Source of the DNA: an uncultured Lachnospiraceae bacterium
GTDB taxonomy: Bacteria > Bacillota > Clostridia > Lachnospirales > Lachnospiraceae
Direction of reading: 5' to 3'
Assembly (NCBI GenBank): GCA_910589385.1
Contig: CAJUTU010000011.1
Span: 28,158 to 92,157 of the forward strand
Length of the DNA stretch: 64,000 nt
The position numbers and the translations under genes are program-made. The notes under the pieces are model-generated. The model was not told where the DNA came from and did no database searches. It worked only from the letters and a program-made list of their open reading frames with translations. Shown piece after piece: positions 9,386 to 16,939 of the stretch. Numbering within the stretch: the stretch's first letter is position 1; every line of letters starts with the position of its first letter.

Positions 9386-9966
9386 TCATCAACAATCTGT
9401 ACATCTGCATCAAAAAAATATTCTAGCGTTCCATTTTTTATTTCATACTGTCGTTTTAAGTTGAGTTCTCCTGTTACCCTCCCGCATGGAGCGTCATAAA
9501 ATGCTTCCCCTTTCATAAAGCGATAAAAAATACTGGCAATTGGCGACCTCCAATCATAAACATACATCTCCTGATAACTGTTTTTCCGTAGAGAAGAACG
9601 CCCGATGTATATTTTTTCAAAATCTTCCTCATCATCAAATTTAAAATCAATCCGGGCAAAATACGGTGATCTTATCATGTTTTTCAGCAAAAATATCTTA
9701 TGTTCTTCTTCTTCATAATCTACAATTTTATCTGTAACAGGGTTGATATATTGGCTTAACTCGACAAGTGCCTCAAAGTCATCCGAAGTGTATAGACTTG
9801 TAATACCATGTGCTGTGCTTTTACGTACTTCCCTTTTGGCTTCAACAATTTCTGATTTCTTTTTTTCGGCTGCTTCTTTTGCTTGTTTTAATTGTTCCAC
9901 AGCCAAAGATATAGTTTGCTTTAATCTTTTTTCTTCATATTCTCTTTCATTCTGGTTATTTCCCAT
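9361..9966 (-). pseudogene. N-terminal fragment of HelD-type RNA polymerase recycling ATPase
   Basis: Encodes 201 residues that match the start of HelD/HelR helicase-like proteins, which are normally about 700-770 residues: a charged N-terminal coiled coil (about 5-60), then Y-I-G-R-S-S-L, Y-V-Y-D-W-R-S-P-I-A-S-I-F-Y-R-F and Y-F-F-D-A-D-V-Q-I-V-D-E-F-L-R-Q-L-L. It stops at exactly the point where intact proteins continue towards the Walker A region, so the ATPase motor is absent. The start is ATG 9966, preceded by AAGGAGG; an upstream ATG at 10053 has no site. The 3' end is fused to methylase sequence, showing a deletion joined two genes. Confidence 0.75.
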
Positions 9967-10064
9967 AATAACTACGGCCTCCTTAACAAAAAGTGAAAGA
10001 TATTTTTTTCTAAAACATTGCCAGGATAGTTTAGCATACGTTAGCTTATACAAACAGTTTTGTA

Positions 10065-10093
10065 TTTATAAAATTGGTATGATATCATTACAA
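10065..10093 (-). promoter_or_regulatory. Putative sigma-A promoter for the HelD fragment
   Basis: Minus-strand TTGTAA (10093-10088), 17-base spacer, TATAAA (10070-10065). It lies about 100 bases upstream of the HelD start, in an AT-rich gap. Confidence 0.5.
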
Positions 10094-10468
10094 TGGAAAG
10101 AGAAATTCAAATAAAATATTTCCGTACATAAAATGGTATATACTATGGATACCATAGCGGCATTTTCTTCTCCTATCGGCTATTCCTGTCAACGGATTTC
10201 TTACCGCTTTATTTCTAAATTTTTATTTCCTCAATCCATGATAGCAGCTTTTGACTAAATGTGTGGTATCTATTGCGTTACCAGTACTTTTCATTAACAG
10301 TTTAACAGTATATACACTATTTTTGAATTGGGAATAGAAAAAAGGATATGGATGTGGTAAAATATCAGCGGTGTCCTGGAGTCGGGACATATGGAAAGAG
10401 AAAGCTGAGATTACGGACTTTACCAGGCCGGCAGAGAGCCTGATTAAAACCACAGAGGGAGGAAAACG
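10094..10468. other. Intergenic region before the hybrid kinase
   Basis: No convincing gene. It holds a 7-bp inverted repeat ATGGTAT / ATACCAT (10133-10155) and, closer to the kinase, a small hairpin TGTCC / GGACA (10372-10389). A good ribosome site (GAGGGAGG) precedes the kinase ATG. I did not find a clear promoter pair. A short frame at 10145 resembles the MnmE N-terminus over about ten residues only and was not accepted. Confidence 0.4.
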
Positions 10469-12751
10469 ATGCAATCAAAAAAACAGAAGAAGCAGAATAC
10501 TTTTTTTGTCGTAGGGGGCGGGATCGTGCTGGCGGCGCTTCTTATTGTGGTAATATGGGCGGCAGAAGGTGTGGAAACTCCAGAGGCTCTGCACAGGTTT
10601 CTGGATCAGACTGTCGTCATAGCAGCTGTGATGTTTTTGGTATTTTTGATACTGATCCATCAGTCCAGAAAAAATGCGAGGATCCTTCTGGATCAGGAAA
10701 TGGCGGACAAGGATCGGCTTAGTGCTGCCCTTGCCCAGATTGAGCGGGAGAGGATCGCGATGGAGAATATTCAGGCGGCTTTAGGTTCCGGCCCATGGAG
10801 TATGGAGTTTGACGAGCATGGGGAGATTACTTCCTGTATCTGGACCGATACGTTTCGGAACATGCTGGGATACGAGAGTGAAGCGGATTTTCCAAACAGA
10901 CTGGATTCATGGTCGGATTTGCTGCATGAAGAGGATAAAGAGTATGTGATGAAAGAATACTGGGACACGGTAAGGGATTATACGGGCCAGAAGACCTATG
11001 ATGTGAAATACCGTCTTTTTACTAGAAATGCGGGATGGAGATGGTTTCATGCAGCCGGCCGGCTGTCTAGGAGGGAGGATGGTTCTCCGGACACCTTTGT
11101 AGGTTTTTTTGTAGATATAGATGATGAGAAGAGGATGGAGGCTCAGCTTGAAGCGCAGAGGGTGGATCTCCAGGACGCGCTGGCTGCGGCGCAGCACGCC
11201 AACCGGGCGAAAACCACGTTCCTCAACAATATGTCCCATGATATTCGGACTCCCATGAACGCCATTATAGGCTTTACGTCTCTTGCTGCCTCGCACATTG
11301 ACAATAAGCAGCAGGTACGGGACTATCTGACAAAGATTGCTACATCCAGTAATCATCTGCTGAGTTTGATCAATGATGTGTTGGATATGAGCCGTATTGA
11401 AAGCGGAAAAGTAAAAATTGAGGAAAAAGAGTGCTCTCTTCCAGAGATTCTGCATGACTTAAAGACCATTGTACAGGCAGATATCATGTCAAAGCAGCTG
11501 GATTTCTATATTGATACGGTGGACGTGGTAAATGAACATGTTTTGTGCGACAGGCTCAGGCTGAATCAGATTTTGCTGAATCTGTTGAGCAACGCTATGA
11601 AGTTCACAAAGCCGGGCGGCGTAGTAAGCGTCCGGATCCTACAGAAGAGAAATGCGCCGGAAGGCTATGCCGTTTATGAATTTCAGGTAAAAGATACTGG
11701 GATCGGGATGAGCACGGAATTTCTAAAGCATGTTTTTGAACCCTTTGAGCGCGAGAAAACAAGTACGGTCAGCGGAATACAGGGAACCGGGCTTGGCATG
11801 GCGATCACTAAGAACATTGTGGATATGATGGGAGGCACTGTCTCTGTGGACAGTGAGGTGGGAAAAGGAACCACGTTTACGGTATCCCTGCAGTTTAAGA
11901 CCTGTTCTGGTCCGGTAAGGCAGGAAACGATCCCTGAGCTGCAGGGGCTTCGGGCGCTTGTTGCAGATGACGATTTTAATACCTGCTCCAGCGTGACTAA
12001 GATGCTGGCCGACATCGGAATGCGCCCGGATTGGACGACATCTGGCAAGGAGGCGGTGCTCCGGGTAAAGCTTGCCGGGGAACAGGATGACGAGTATGCC
12101 GTGTATATCATAGACTGGCTCATGCCGGATATGAATGGAGTCGAGGTGGTGAGACGGATCCGGGGGCTTATCGGGGAGGACACACCTATTATCATTCTGA
12201 CTGCCTATGATTGGTCGGATATTGAAGATGAGGCACTAAAAGCGGGCGTCACAGCGTTTTGCTCCAAACCAATCTTCCTATCGGAGCTCAGAGAGATATT
12301 GGAGTCGCCGTTTGCGGACAGGAATTCGGAAGAAGTTTTGCAGGAGACATTTTCATTTCATGGAAAGAAGATTCTTTTGGTGGAGGATAATGAACTAAAC
12401 CAGAAGATTGCTGTGGAAATCCTTCAGGAAGTCGGCTTTACTGTGGATGTTGCAGATGACGGCGCCGCTGCGGTGAAACGGATGAAAGAAGCAGAGCCTG
12501 GACAATATGATCTGATCTTGATGGATATCCAGATGCCGGTCATGGACGGTTATGAAGCGACAAGGCAGATCCGGGTTCTGGAAGATCCAGATATTGCAGG
12601 TATCCCGATCATTGCCATGACAGCCAATGCTTTTTATGAGGATAAAAAAGCGGCGATGGAAGCCGGGATGGACGGTCATCTTGCAAAACCCATTGACGTT
12701 TCCAGGCTGATGGAGCTTTTATGGGAGATTATAAAACCGACAGTAATCTGA
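10469..12751 (+). CDS. Hybrid sensor histidine kinase with two receiver domains
   Basis: A 760-residue membrane kinase. Two N-terminal helices (about 12-32 and 45-65) with almost no external loop are followed by a coiled-coil linker (70-100) and a PAS fold (about 100-215, ending in F-V-G-F-F-V-D-I-D-D). Next come HisKA with H257 in MSHDIRTPMNAI, HATPase with NLLSNAMKF and GTGLGMAI, and two receivers with phosphoacceptors D549 (IIDWLMPD) and D686 (LMDIQMPVMDG). The lack of an external domain suggests cytoplasmic sensing through the PAS domain. No cognate output regulator or phosphotransfer protein lies beside it. This multi-receiver architecture is common in Lachnospiraceae. It has a clear ribosome site and probably its own transcript. 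Confidence 0.92.
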   Translation: MQSKKQKKQNTFFVVGGGIVLAALLIVVIWAAEGVETPEALHRFLDQTVVIAAVMFLVFLILIHQSRKNARILLDQEMADKDRLSAALAQIERERIAMENIQAALGSGPWSMEFDEHGEITSCIWTDTFRNMLGYESEADFPNRLDSWSDLLHEEDKEYVMKEYWDTVRDYTGQKTYDVKYRLFTRNAGWRWFHAAGRLSRREDGSPDTFVGFFVDIDDEKRMEAQLEAQRVDLQDALAAAQHANRAKTTFLNNMSHDIRTPMNAIIGFTSLAASHIDNKQQVRDYLTKIATSSNHLLSLINDVLDMSRIESGKVKIEEKECSLPEILHDLKTIVQADIMSKQLDFYIDTVDVVNEHVLCDRLRLNQILLNLLSNAMKFTKPGGVVSVRILQKRNAPEGYAVYEFQVKDTGIGMSTEFLKHVFEPFEREKTSTVSGIQGTGLGMAITKNIVDMMGGTVSVDSEVGKGTTFTVSLQFKTCSGPVRQETIPELQGLRALVADDDFNTCSSVTKMLADIGMRPDWTTSGKEAVLRVKLAGEQDDEYAVYIIDWLMPDMNGVEVVRRIRGLIGEDTPIIILTAYDWSDIEDEALKAGVTAFCSKPIFLSELREILESPFADRNSEEVLQETFSFHGKKILLVEDNELNQKIAVEILQEVGFTVDVADDGAAAVKRMKEAEPGQYDLILMDIQMPVMDGYEATRQIRVLEDPDIAGIPIIAMTANAFYEDKKAAMEAGMDGHLAKPIDVSRLMELLWEIIKPTVI

Positions 12752-12753
12752 AA

Positions 12754-12781
12754 TTGAGACTTTCTTATTCTATGATATAAT
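12754..12781 (+). promoter_or_regulatory. Sigma-A promoter for the RyR module
   Basis: TTGAGA (12754-12759), 16-base spacer, TATAAT (12776-12781), starting 3 bases after the kinase stop codon and about 70 bases before the next gene. The match to consensus is strong, so the following two genes are likely transcribed on their own. Confidence 0.7.
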
Positions 12782-12850
12782 GTAAGGTAAAGACGGATAG
12801 TCCAGACAGGCTGCCATTTGCAGGAGTCCCGAAAAGGAGATAACAGAGGT

Positions 12851-13837
12851 TTGAAAGCGAGAAAGAATATCTATCTGTATTTCATTGCAGCCATCGTTTT
12901 GGTTTATATCGGTTTATTTCTGCTCTTGTCTGCAGGGATTATGGTAACATTGCTTGGGGCGGTAGTATCATTTATTACCAGTGAGGGGATGCCTTTTCTT
13001 ATGCTTAGCCTGCAGCGGCATAAAAACTGGTACTATTTTGCAGACTGCGGAGTGGAATCGAATACACTTGCTGCCAATATCTATAAAGGGGATCCCAATG
13101 CGCTGATCATCTATGGGGAGAAGAGAATCAGTCAAATTGAAATCCCAAATCATCCTTGTATATATCTAAGCGCTTCGCCAGATAAGATCATGGCAAAAAA
13201 GAGGAATATTGGTACGAAGTGCAAGTTTTTTTTCATGAAAGAAAATGACATCGGCATTAACAGCCGTGCGGTCAATCTGCATGAATTGCCGGTAGAGGTT
13301 TATGCGAGGACTACAAACGGACAGGACAAACTCTCAGGAAATATTAACTTTTTTCACAGCTATGAATGCTGTGCCAGGCAATATTGGCGTTCCAAACCAT
13401 TATGCAGCCATGAAAATACAATTGTGCTCATTGGATTTGGAAACTATGGGTGCAGTATCCTGGAGCGTGCCATATTAACCAATATCATTTCCATAGAACA
13501 GCATGTGGCATATCATATTTTTGGCGATGCAAGAGAATTCTTTGCAATACATGACCGCCTGGGTGAACTGTTTTCCCTGGATGAAGAATCAGGGACAAGA
13601 GATTCTTTGCTCTTCCATGGCGAAAACTGGGCAGAGCACCGTTCCATTCTGGAACAGGCTGACCGTATTATTATCTGTGAGGATGATGAGCAAAATGGCT
13701 GGAGCATTTTCTGGACATTGAATAAATACTTTAAAGTTCCCGGCCGCATTGACCTGCGCAGCAGCCGGAAAGCCCCGGGAATATCTTATTTTGGGACAAA
13801 TGAGGATATTTATACATCGCAGCAGATCATCTTCTGA
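12851..13837 (+). CDS. Membrane-anchored Rossmann (TrkA-N-like) protein of a RyR-domain module
   Basis: About 328 residues. Two close N-terminal membrane helices (about 8-28 and 31-48) are followed by a cytoplasmic region of unknown fold. The C-terminal Rossmann domain opens with I-V-L-I-G-F-G-N-Y-G, a dinucleotide-binding glycine loop of the TrkA-N type, and continues with A-D-R-I-I-I-C-E-D-D. TTG 12851 is preferred because AAGGAG lies about 11 bases before it and the membrane segment starts at once; an in-frame TTG at 12818 is possible. The downstream RyR-domain gene overlaps by one base (TGATGA). Proteins joining TrkA-N and RyR domains have been described in prokaryotic nucleotide-signalling and conflict settings; the function of this protein is inferred and unproven. 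Confidence 0.75.
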   Translation: MKARKNIYLYFIAAIVLVYIGLFLLLSAGIMVTLLGAVVSFITSEGMPFLMLSLQRHKNWYYFADCGVESNTLAANIYKGDPNALIIYGEKRISQIEIPNHPCIYLSASPDKIMAKKRNIGTKCKFFFMKENDIGINSRAVNLHELPVEVYARTTNGQDKLSGNINFFHSYECCARQYWRSKPLCSHENTIVLIGFGNYGCSILERAILTNIISIEQHVAYHIFGDAREFFAIHDRLGELFSLDEESGTRDSLLFHGENWAEHRSILEQADRIIICEDDEQNGWSIFWTLNKYFKVPGRIDLRSSRKAPGISYFGTNEDIYTSQQIIF

Positions 13838-14145
13838 TGAAAACCAGGGTCCTTCTGGATGATGAAACGATTACAGATCTTACGGCATCTGCAGTAAAGG
13901 AAGCATATGACAGATACTGCAAGGCAAAATCTTTGGAGGCAGTGAGAGAAATGTACCATAAGCTGGATCATATGCGCTGGCTTCGGTTCTATATCTTCTA
14001 TAATTGGAGTTATGGCCCTGTCCGTGATGATGCGGCAAGACAACATCCGATGCTATGCCAATATGAGGAACTTACATCAGAGCAAAGGCAGGAGAGGGAT
14101 GCTGCCTGGGAACTGATTGGAAATATTTCTGTTGAACTTGAGTAA
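13837..14145 (+). CDS. RyR-domain protein
   Basis: A 102-residue protein consisting of one ryanodine-receptor repeat-like (RyR) domain. The marks are the helix ending K-L-D-H-M-R-W-L, then W-S-Y-G-P-V-R-D-D and H-P-M-L-C-Q-Y-E-E-L-T-S-E-Q-R-Q-E-R-D, which match the family's W-x-Y-G-P-V-x-D, H-P and Y-x-x-L-x-x-x-x-x-x-x-D pattern. RyR domains in bacteria are thought to bind nucleotide-like ligands. The start overlaps the stop of the membrane Rossmann gene, so the two are translationally coupled and probably form a ligand-sensing pair. Related loci often fuse the two parts; here they are split. Confidence 0.8.
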   Translation: MKTRVLLDDETITDLTASAVKEAYDRYCKAKSLEAVREMYHKLDHMRWLRFYIFYNWSYGPVRDDAARQHPMLCQYEELTSEQRQERDAAWELIGNISVELE

Positions 14146-14373
14146 ATATCCATGTCGCTAAAGAGGCGTGAAACGAATTCGGGCGCTGTATATGGCACTA
14201 TGCATAATCCGGAATTTGTGGTATGATAAAAAACAAGGTAAAAGATACTTTCGTATAGGAGGTGGAAGTTTTAAATATTTTGAATATGAAAGTGTGAAAT
14301 CTTCTAGGAACAGAAATTTTCACATAGTGGATATCATAAAAAGAATCATGTTTTGGAAGCGAGGAACAAATTA
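14146..14373. other. Gap between RyR gene and microcompartment genes
   Basis: 228 bases. An open frame at 14168 exists, but it has a weak start context, an unusual amino-acid mix and no recognisable domain, so I leave it out. The AGGAGG at about 14260 is not followed by a useful start. No terminator is clear. Confidence 0.35.
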
Positions 14374-14739
14374 ATGGAAAATACTCATGAAGAACAGATC
14401 AGGATTGTGCAGGAGACTGTAGCCGGCAAGGAAATTACATTTGCACATGTGATGGGCGGACCGGCTCCGATCATTTACCAGAAACTAGGCTTAAACCCGC
14501 AAGTGGATTACCGGTCGTCGGCGATTGGGATTATGAATATGACTCCACCGGAGTCTGCGGTTATTGCATCCGACATCGCAGTGAAGAGCGGCAATATTTA
14601 TCTTGGATTTGCAGACCGTTTTACCGGGACATTGATCATCACAGGAGATATCTCAGATGTTTTTTCGGCGATGACGGAGATTGTAGACTATTTCCGGGAT
14701 ACCATGGGGTATGTAGTCTGTGATATTACGAAGAGATAG
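14374..14739 (+). CDS. Microcompartment shell protein, EutS/PduU type
   Basis: A 121-residue bacterial microcompartment (BMC) shell protein of the circularly permuted EutS/PduU class. It matches EutS along its length: V-A-G-K-E-I-T-F-A-H-V start, A-I-G-I-M-N-M-T-P-P-E-S-A-V-I-A-S-D-I-A-V-K-S-G core, G-F-A-D-R-F-T-G-T-L-I-I-T-G and the final C-D-I-T-K-R. Such proteins form hexamers with a plugged pore in enzyme-containing shells. The in-frame TTG at 14353 is less likely than ATG 14374, which follows GCGAGGA. A second EutS-like gene follows after 12 bases and an EutP-like GTPase after that, but no shell trimers, vertex proteins or encapsulated enzymes are in the window. Confidence 0.88.
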   Translation: MENTHEEQIRIVQETVAGKEITFAHVMGGPAPIIYQKLGLNPQVDYRSSAIGIMNMTPPESAVIASDIAVKSGNIYLGFADRFTGTLIITGDISDVFSAMTEIVDYFRDTMGYVVCDITKR

Positions 14740-14751
14740 GAAGTAAAAAAT

Positions 14752-15180
14752 ATGGCTCAGATTACAAAGGAAGAACTGTTGGAAAAGCTGTTTCATAATG
14801 ATTATGAACGTCTGAAAGGAAAAAAGCTTCGTTTGACCCGTGTGAGGGTTCCTGGAAAGGAAGTGTGCATGGCCCATGTGATCAGCCCTTCCCAGGCCTG
14901 TATCTACCAGAATCTTGCGCTGCACATCGGTGTGCATGAGGGCGAGGACCATACCGGAGAGTCTATTGGGCTGATTCGTTTTACGCCGTGGGAAGCTGTT
15001 GTGCCTGCCGCTGATTTTGCGGTTAAAAGCGCGGATGTACAGATTGGATTTATGGATCGATTCTGCGGATCCCTGATCCTTACCGGAGGCTTGTCACAGG
15101 TGCAGACTGCGGTGGAAGCGGTGGTCAGGTTTTTTGGAGAAGAATTGGGCTTTCAAACCTGCGAAGTCCATAAAAGTTAA
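14752..15180 (+). CDS. Second EutS/PduU-type shell protein, N-terminally extended
   Basis: A 142-residue paralogue of the preceding shell protein. The permuted BMC core runs from about residue 25 (V-R-V-P-G-K-E-V-C-M-A-H-V) to the C-terminus (C-E-V-H-K-S), with S-I-G-L-I-R-F-T-P-W-E-A-V-V-P and G-F-M-D-R-F-C-G-S-L-I-L-T-G. It differs by an extra basic N-terminal helix of about 25 residues (T-K-E-E-L-L-E-K-L-F) and by a longer loop (G-V-H-E-G-E-D-H-T-G-E). Two adjacent, diverged EutS-type proteins suggest a mixed hexamer or a division of roles. Gap to the previous gene is 12 bases. Confidence 0.87.
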   Translation: MAQITKEELLEKLFHNDYERLKGKKLRLTRVRVPGKEVCMAHVISPSQACIYQNLALHIGVHEGEDHTGESIGLIRFTPWEAVVPAADFAVKSADVQIGFMDRFCGSLILTGGLSQVQTAVEAVVRFFGEELGFQTCEVHKS

Positions 15181-15203
15181 GATTATAGAACAGGATAATA
15201 AAA

Positions 15204-15713
15204 ATGAAAAAAATGTTTTTGTTGGGCAGGAGTGAGGCCGGAAAAACTTCTCTGACACAAGCGCTGAGAGGCGAAGAGCTTCATTATGTAAAGACACAAT
15301 ATACCAATGCGGATGAGGATACCATCGATTCACCGGGCGAATATGCAGAGTCCAAGCGTTTTAGTGTGGGGCTTGCCTGTTTTTCTTTTGAGGCTGATGT
15401 GGTGGCAATGGTTCAGGCGGCAGATGAGCCGTTCAGCCTGTTCGGACCCGGCGGCCGTTCTTTTATCCTTCGTCCGCTCATCGGGATCATCACAAAGATT
15501 GATTCTCCCTATGCCAATGTACCTATGGTCAGGCAATGGCTGTTGAATGCGGGATGCGAACGGATCTTTCTGATCAATAATGTGACCCGGGAGGGGATTG
15601 AAGAACTTATGGAGTATCTGGCAGAGGATCTGCCGGGCCTTACGCTGGAACAGGCGAAATTCAGACAGGGGATTGGACTGAATGAATGGGATCCGGGCTA
15701 TGAAAGCAATTGA
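15204..15713 (+). CDS. EutP/PduV-like small GTPase
   Basis: A 169-residue P-loop GTPase of the EutP/PduV family, associated with microcompartments. The P loop is GRSEAGKTS at about 8-16, a D-S-P-G-E-Y switch II (D-x-P-G) motif near 45-50, and the base-specificity motif is T-K-I-D. Family members are thought to help in microcompartment assembly or positioning, or act as an acetate-kinase-like or signalling accessory; the role is not settled. It follows the two shell genes and overlaps the next small gene by 14 bases. Confidence 0.87.
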   Translation: MKKMFLLGRSEAGKTSLTQALRGEELHYVKTQYTNADEDTIDSPGEYAESKRFSVGLACFSFEADVVAMVQAADEPFSLFGPGGRSFILRPLIGIITKIDSPYANVPMVRQWLLNAGCERIFLINNVTREGIEELMEYLAEDLPGLTLEQAKFRQGIGLNEWDPGYESN

Positions 15714-15879
15714 AGTTTTTCTTGATGTAAATGGAATCCGAAATGACTTACGCAAAGAACTTCAAGATGCTGTAGTAAGAGAAAAGCTTTTGGAATGCCT
15801 GCCGGTGAATAAGAAAGAATGCAGTAAGCTTGAGCTGAATTATTATTATATTATGTTTAAAAAGAAAATGGAAGCCTGA
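15700..15879 (+). CDS. Small conserved-looking protein of unknown function
   Basis: A 59-residue acidic/basic mixed protein starting at ATG 15700, inside the last codons of the EutP-like gene (14-base overlap). It starts M-K-A-I-E-V-F-L-D-V-N-G-I-R-N-D-L and continues with a predicted amphipathic helix (L-R-K-E-L-Q-D-A-V-V-R-E-K-L-L-E-C-L). I do not recognise it. The overlap and the terminator straight after it suggest it is the last gene of the microcompartment operon. An upstream ATG at 15682 is less well placed. Confidence 0.5.
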   Translation: MKAIEVFLDVNGIRNDLRKELQDAVVREKLLECLPVNKKECSKLELNYYYIMFKKKMEA

Positions 15880-15941
15880 GCCAGAGGGAGATGTGGGTCG
15901 TTTTTGATCGGCAGGCAGTAGTATCTGAATAATGGAAAAAC

Positions 15942-15992
15942 AAAATGTGCGAGGCTCAATTATCATTTGATTTGGCCGCACATTTTATTTTT
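15942..15992. terminator. Bidirectional terminator between the microcompartment and transketolase operons
   Basis: A 10-bp perfect stem AAAATGTGCG / CGCACATTTT (15942-15951 and 15977-15986) with T-rich flanks on both strands, between two convergent operons. Confidence 0.75.
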
Positions 15993-16015
15993 CCATATAA
16001 GAGATGGCTGCTCCT

Positions 16016-16939
16016 TTAAATCCATTTTTTTACTTTGTCGGCAATCCCTTCTGGCGTCCAGCCGTAATACTGGAATACCTCGGGGGATTCTCCGGCAATG
16101 ACATGGCCGTCTGGCAGGCCGATGATCTTGACAGGGACAGGACAATATTGTGAAGTGACTTCACATACGGCGGAGCCGAGTCCTCCAAGTACACTGTGTT
16201 CCTCCACGGTTACAAGTCGATGCGTTTCTTCTGCTGCCTTTATGACAGCCTCCTGGTCAAAGGGCTTGATGGAAAACATATCTAAAACACGGGCCTGGAT
16301 GCCTTCCCGGGCGAGAAGAGAAGCAGCTTCTTTACAGGGCCAGACCATTTCTCCCATGGCAAGCAGGGTCACATCTTTCCCTTCGCGGATGCATTTGGCC
16401 TTTCCGACGGTGAAGGTTTCTTCTTCGGAATAAATCTGCGGGACGGCGTTTCTGCCCATACGCATATACATGGGCCCTTTTGTTTCTGCCATATAACGGG
16501 TCAGGGCTTTGGTCTGTATGCCGTCGCAGGGAACCAGAAGGGTCAGATCCGGAAACGTGCGCAGTGCAGCGATATCCTGGGGGGAATGATGTGAGAATCC
16601 CAGCGCGCCATAACTCACACCTCCGCTGACGCCGATCAGCTTTACATTGCGGTTATTATAGATGACGTCAATTTTTACCTGTTCATAGCTGCGGCCGCTT
16701 AAAAAAGGAGACGGTGAGCAGACGAAAACTGTTTTTCCACATGCGGCAAGTCCTCCGCTGACTCCGACTGCATTTTGTTCCGCAATCCCGGCCTCAACGA
16801 ATTGATCGGGGAGCTTCGCGGCGAAATCATTCAAGGTGACAGACCCTCTGGCGTCAGGGGTAACAGCCATGATATTTTTGTTTTTCATGGCAAGTTCCAG
16901 TAGTTCTTCCGTAAATGCTTTTCTGCAGGGTATTTTCAT
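16016..16939 (-). CDS. Transketolase, C-terminal subunit
   Basis: A 307-residue pyrimidine-binding plus C-terminal part of a split transketolase. The catalytic glutamate lies in V-E-A-G-I-A-E-Q-N, with G-V-S-G-G-V-S-Y-G-A-L-G-F-S-H-H and the C-terminal domain starting V-T-L-L-A-M-G. With the N-terminal subunit it moves two-carbon units between sugar phosphates, using thiamine pyrophosphate. The ATG overlaps the upstream subunit stop by four bases, so the two are coupled. Split transketolases in sugar operons are often specialised rather than housekeeping, which fits the adjoining FGGY kinase. Confidence 0.92.
   Translation of the reverse strand: MKIPCRKAFTEELLELAMKNKNIMAVTPDARGSVTLNDFAAKLPDQFVEAGIAEQNAVGVSGGLAACGKTVFVCSPSPFLSGRSYEQVKIDVIYNNRNVKLIGVSGGVSYGALGFSHHSPQDIAALRTFPDLTLLVPCDGIQTKALTRYMAETKGPMYMRMGRNAVPQIYSEEETFTVGKAKCIREGKDVTLLAMGEMVWPCKEAASLLAREGIQARVLDMFSIKPFDQEAVIKAAEETHRLVTVEEHSVLGGLGSAVCEVTSQYCPVPVKIIGLPDGHVIAGESPEVFQYYGWTPEGIADKVKKWI

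Noticed and set aside
10145..10200. Possible MnmE N-terminus (M-D-T-I-A-A-F-S-S-P-I-G)
   Set aside because: Only about ten residues match the tRNA-modification GTPase start; after that the frame is unlike MnmE and soon ends. No ribosome site. Chance similarity or too short to support.
12818..12850. Longer N-terminus of the membrane Rossmann protein from TTG 12818
   Set aside because: The AAGGAG site fits TTG 12851 and the membrane segment starts shortly after it.
14168..14374. 68-codon open frame before the shell proteins
   Set aside because: Start context is weak, composition unusual (many Arg, Tyr and Phe), no domain, and it ends on the next gene's start.
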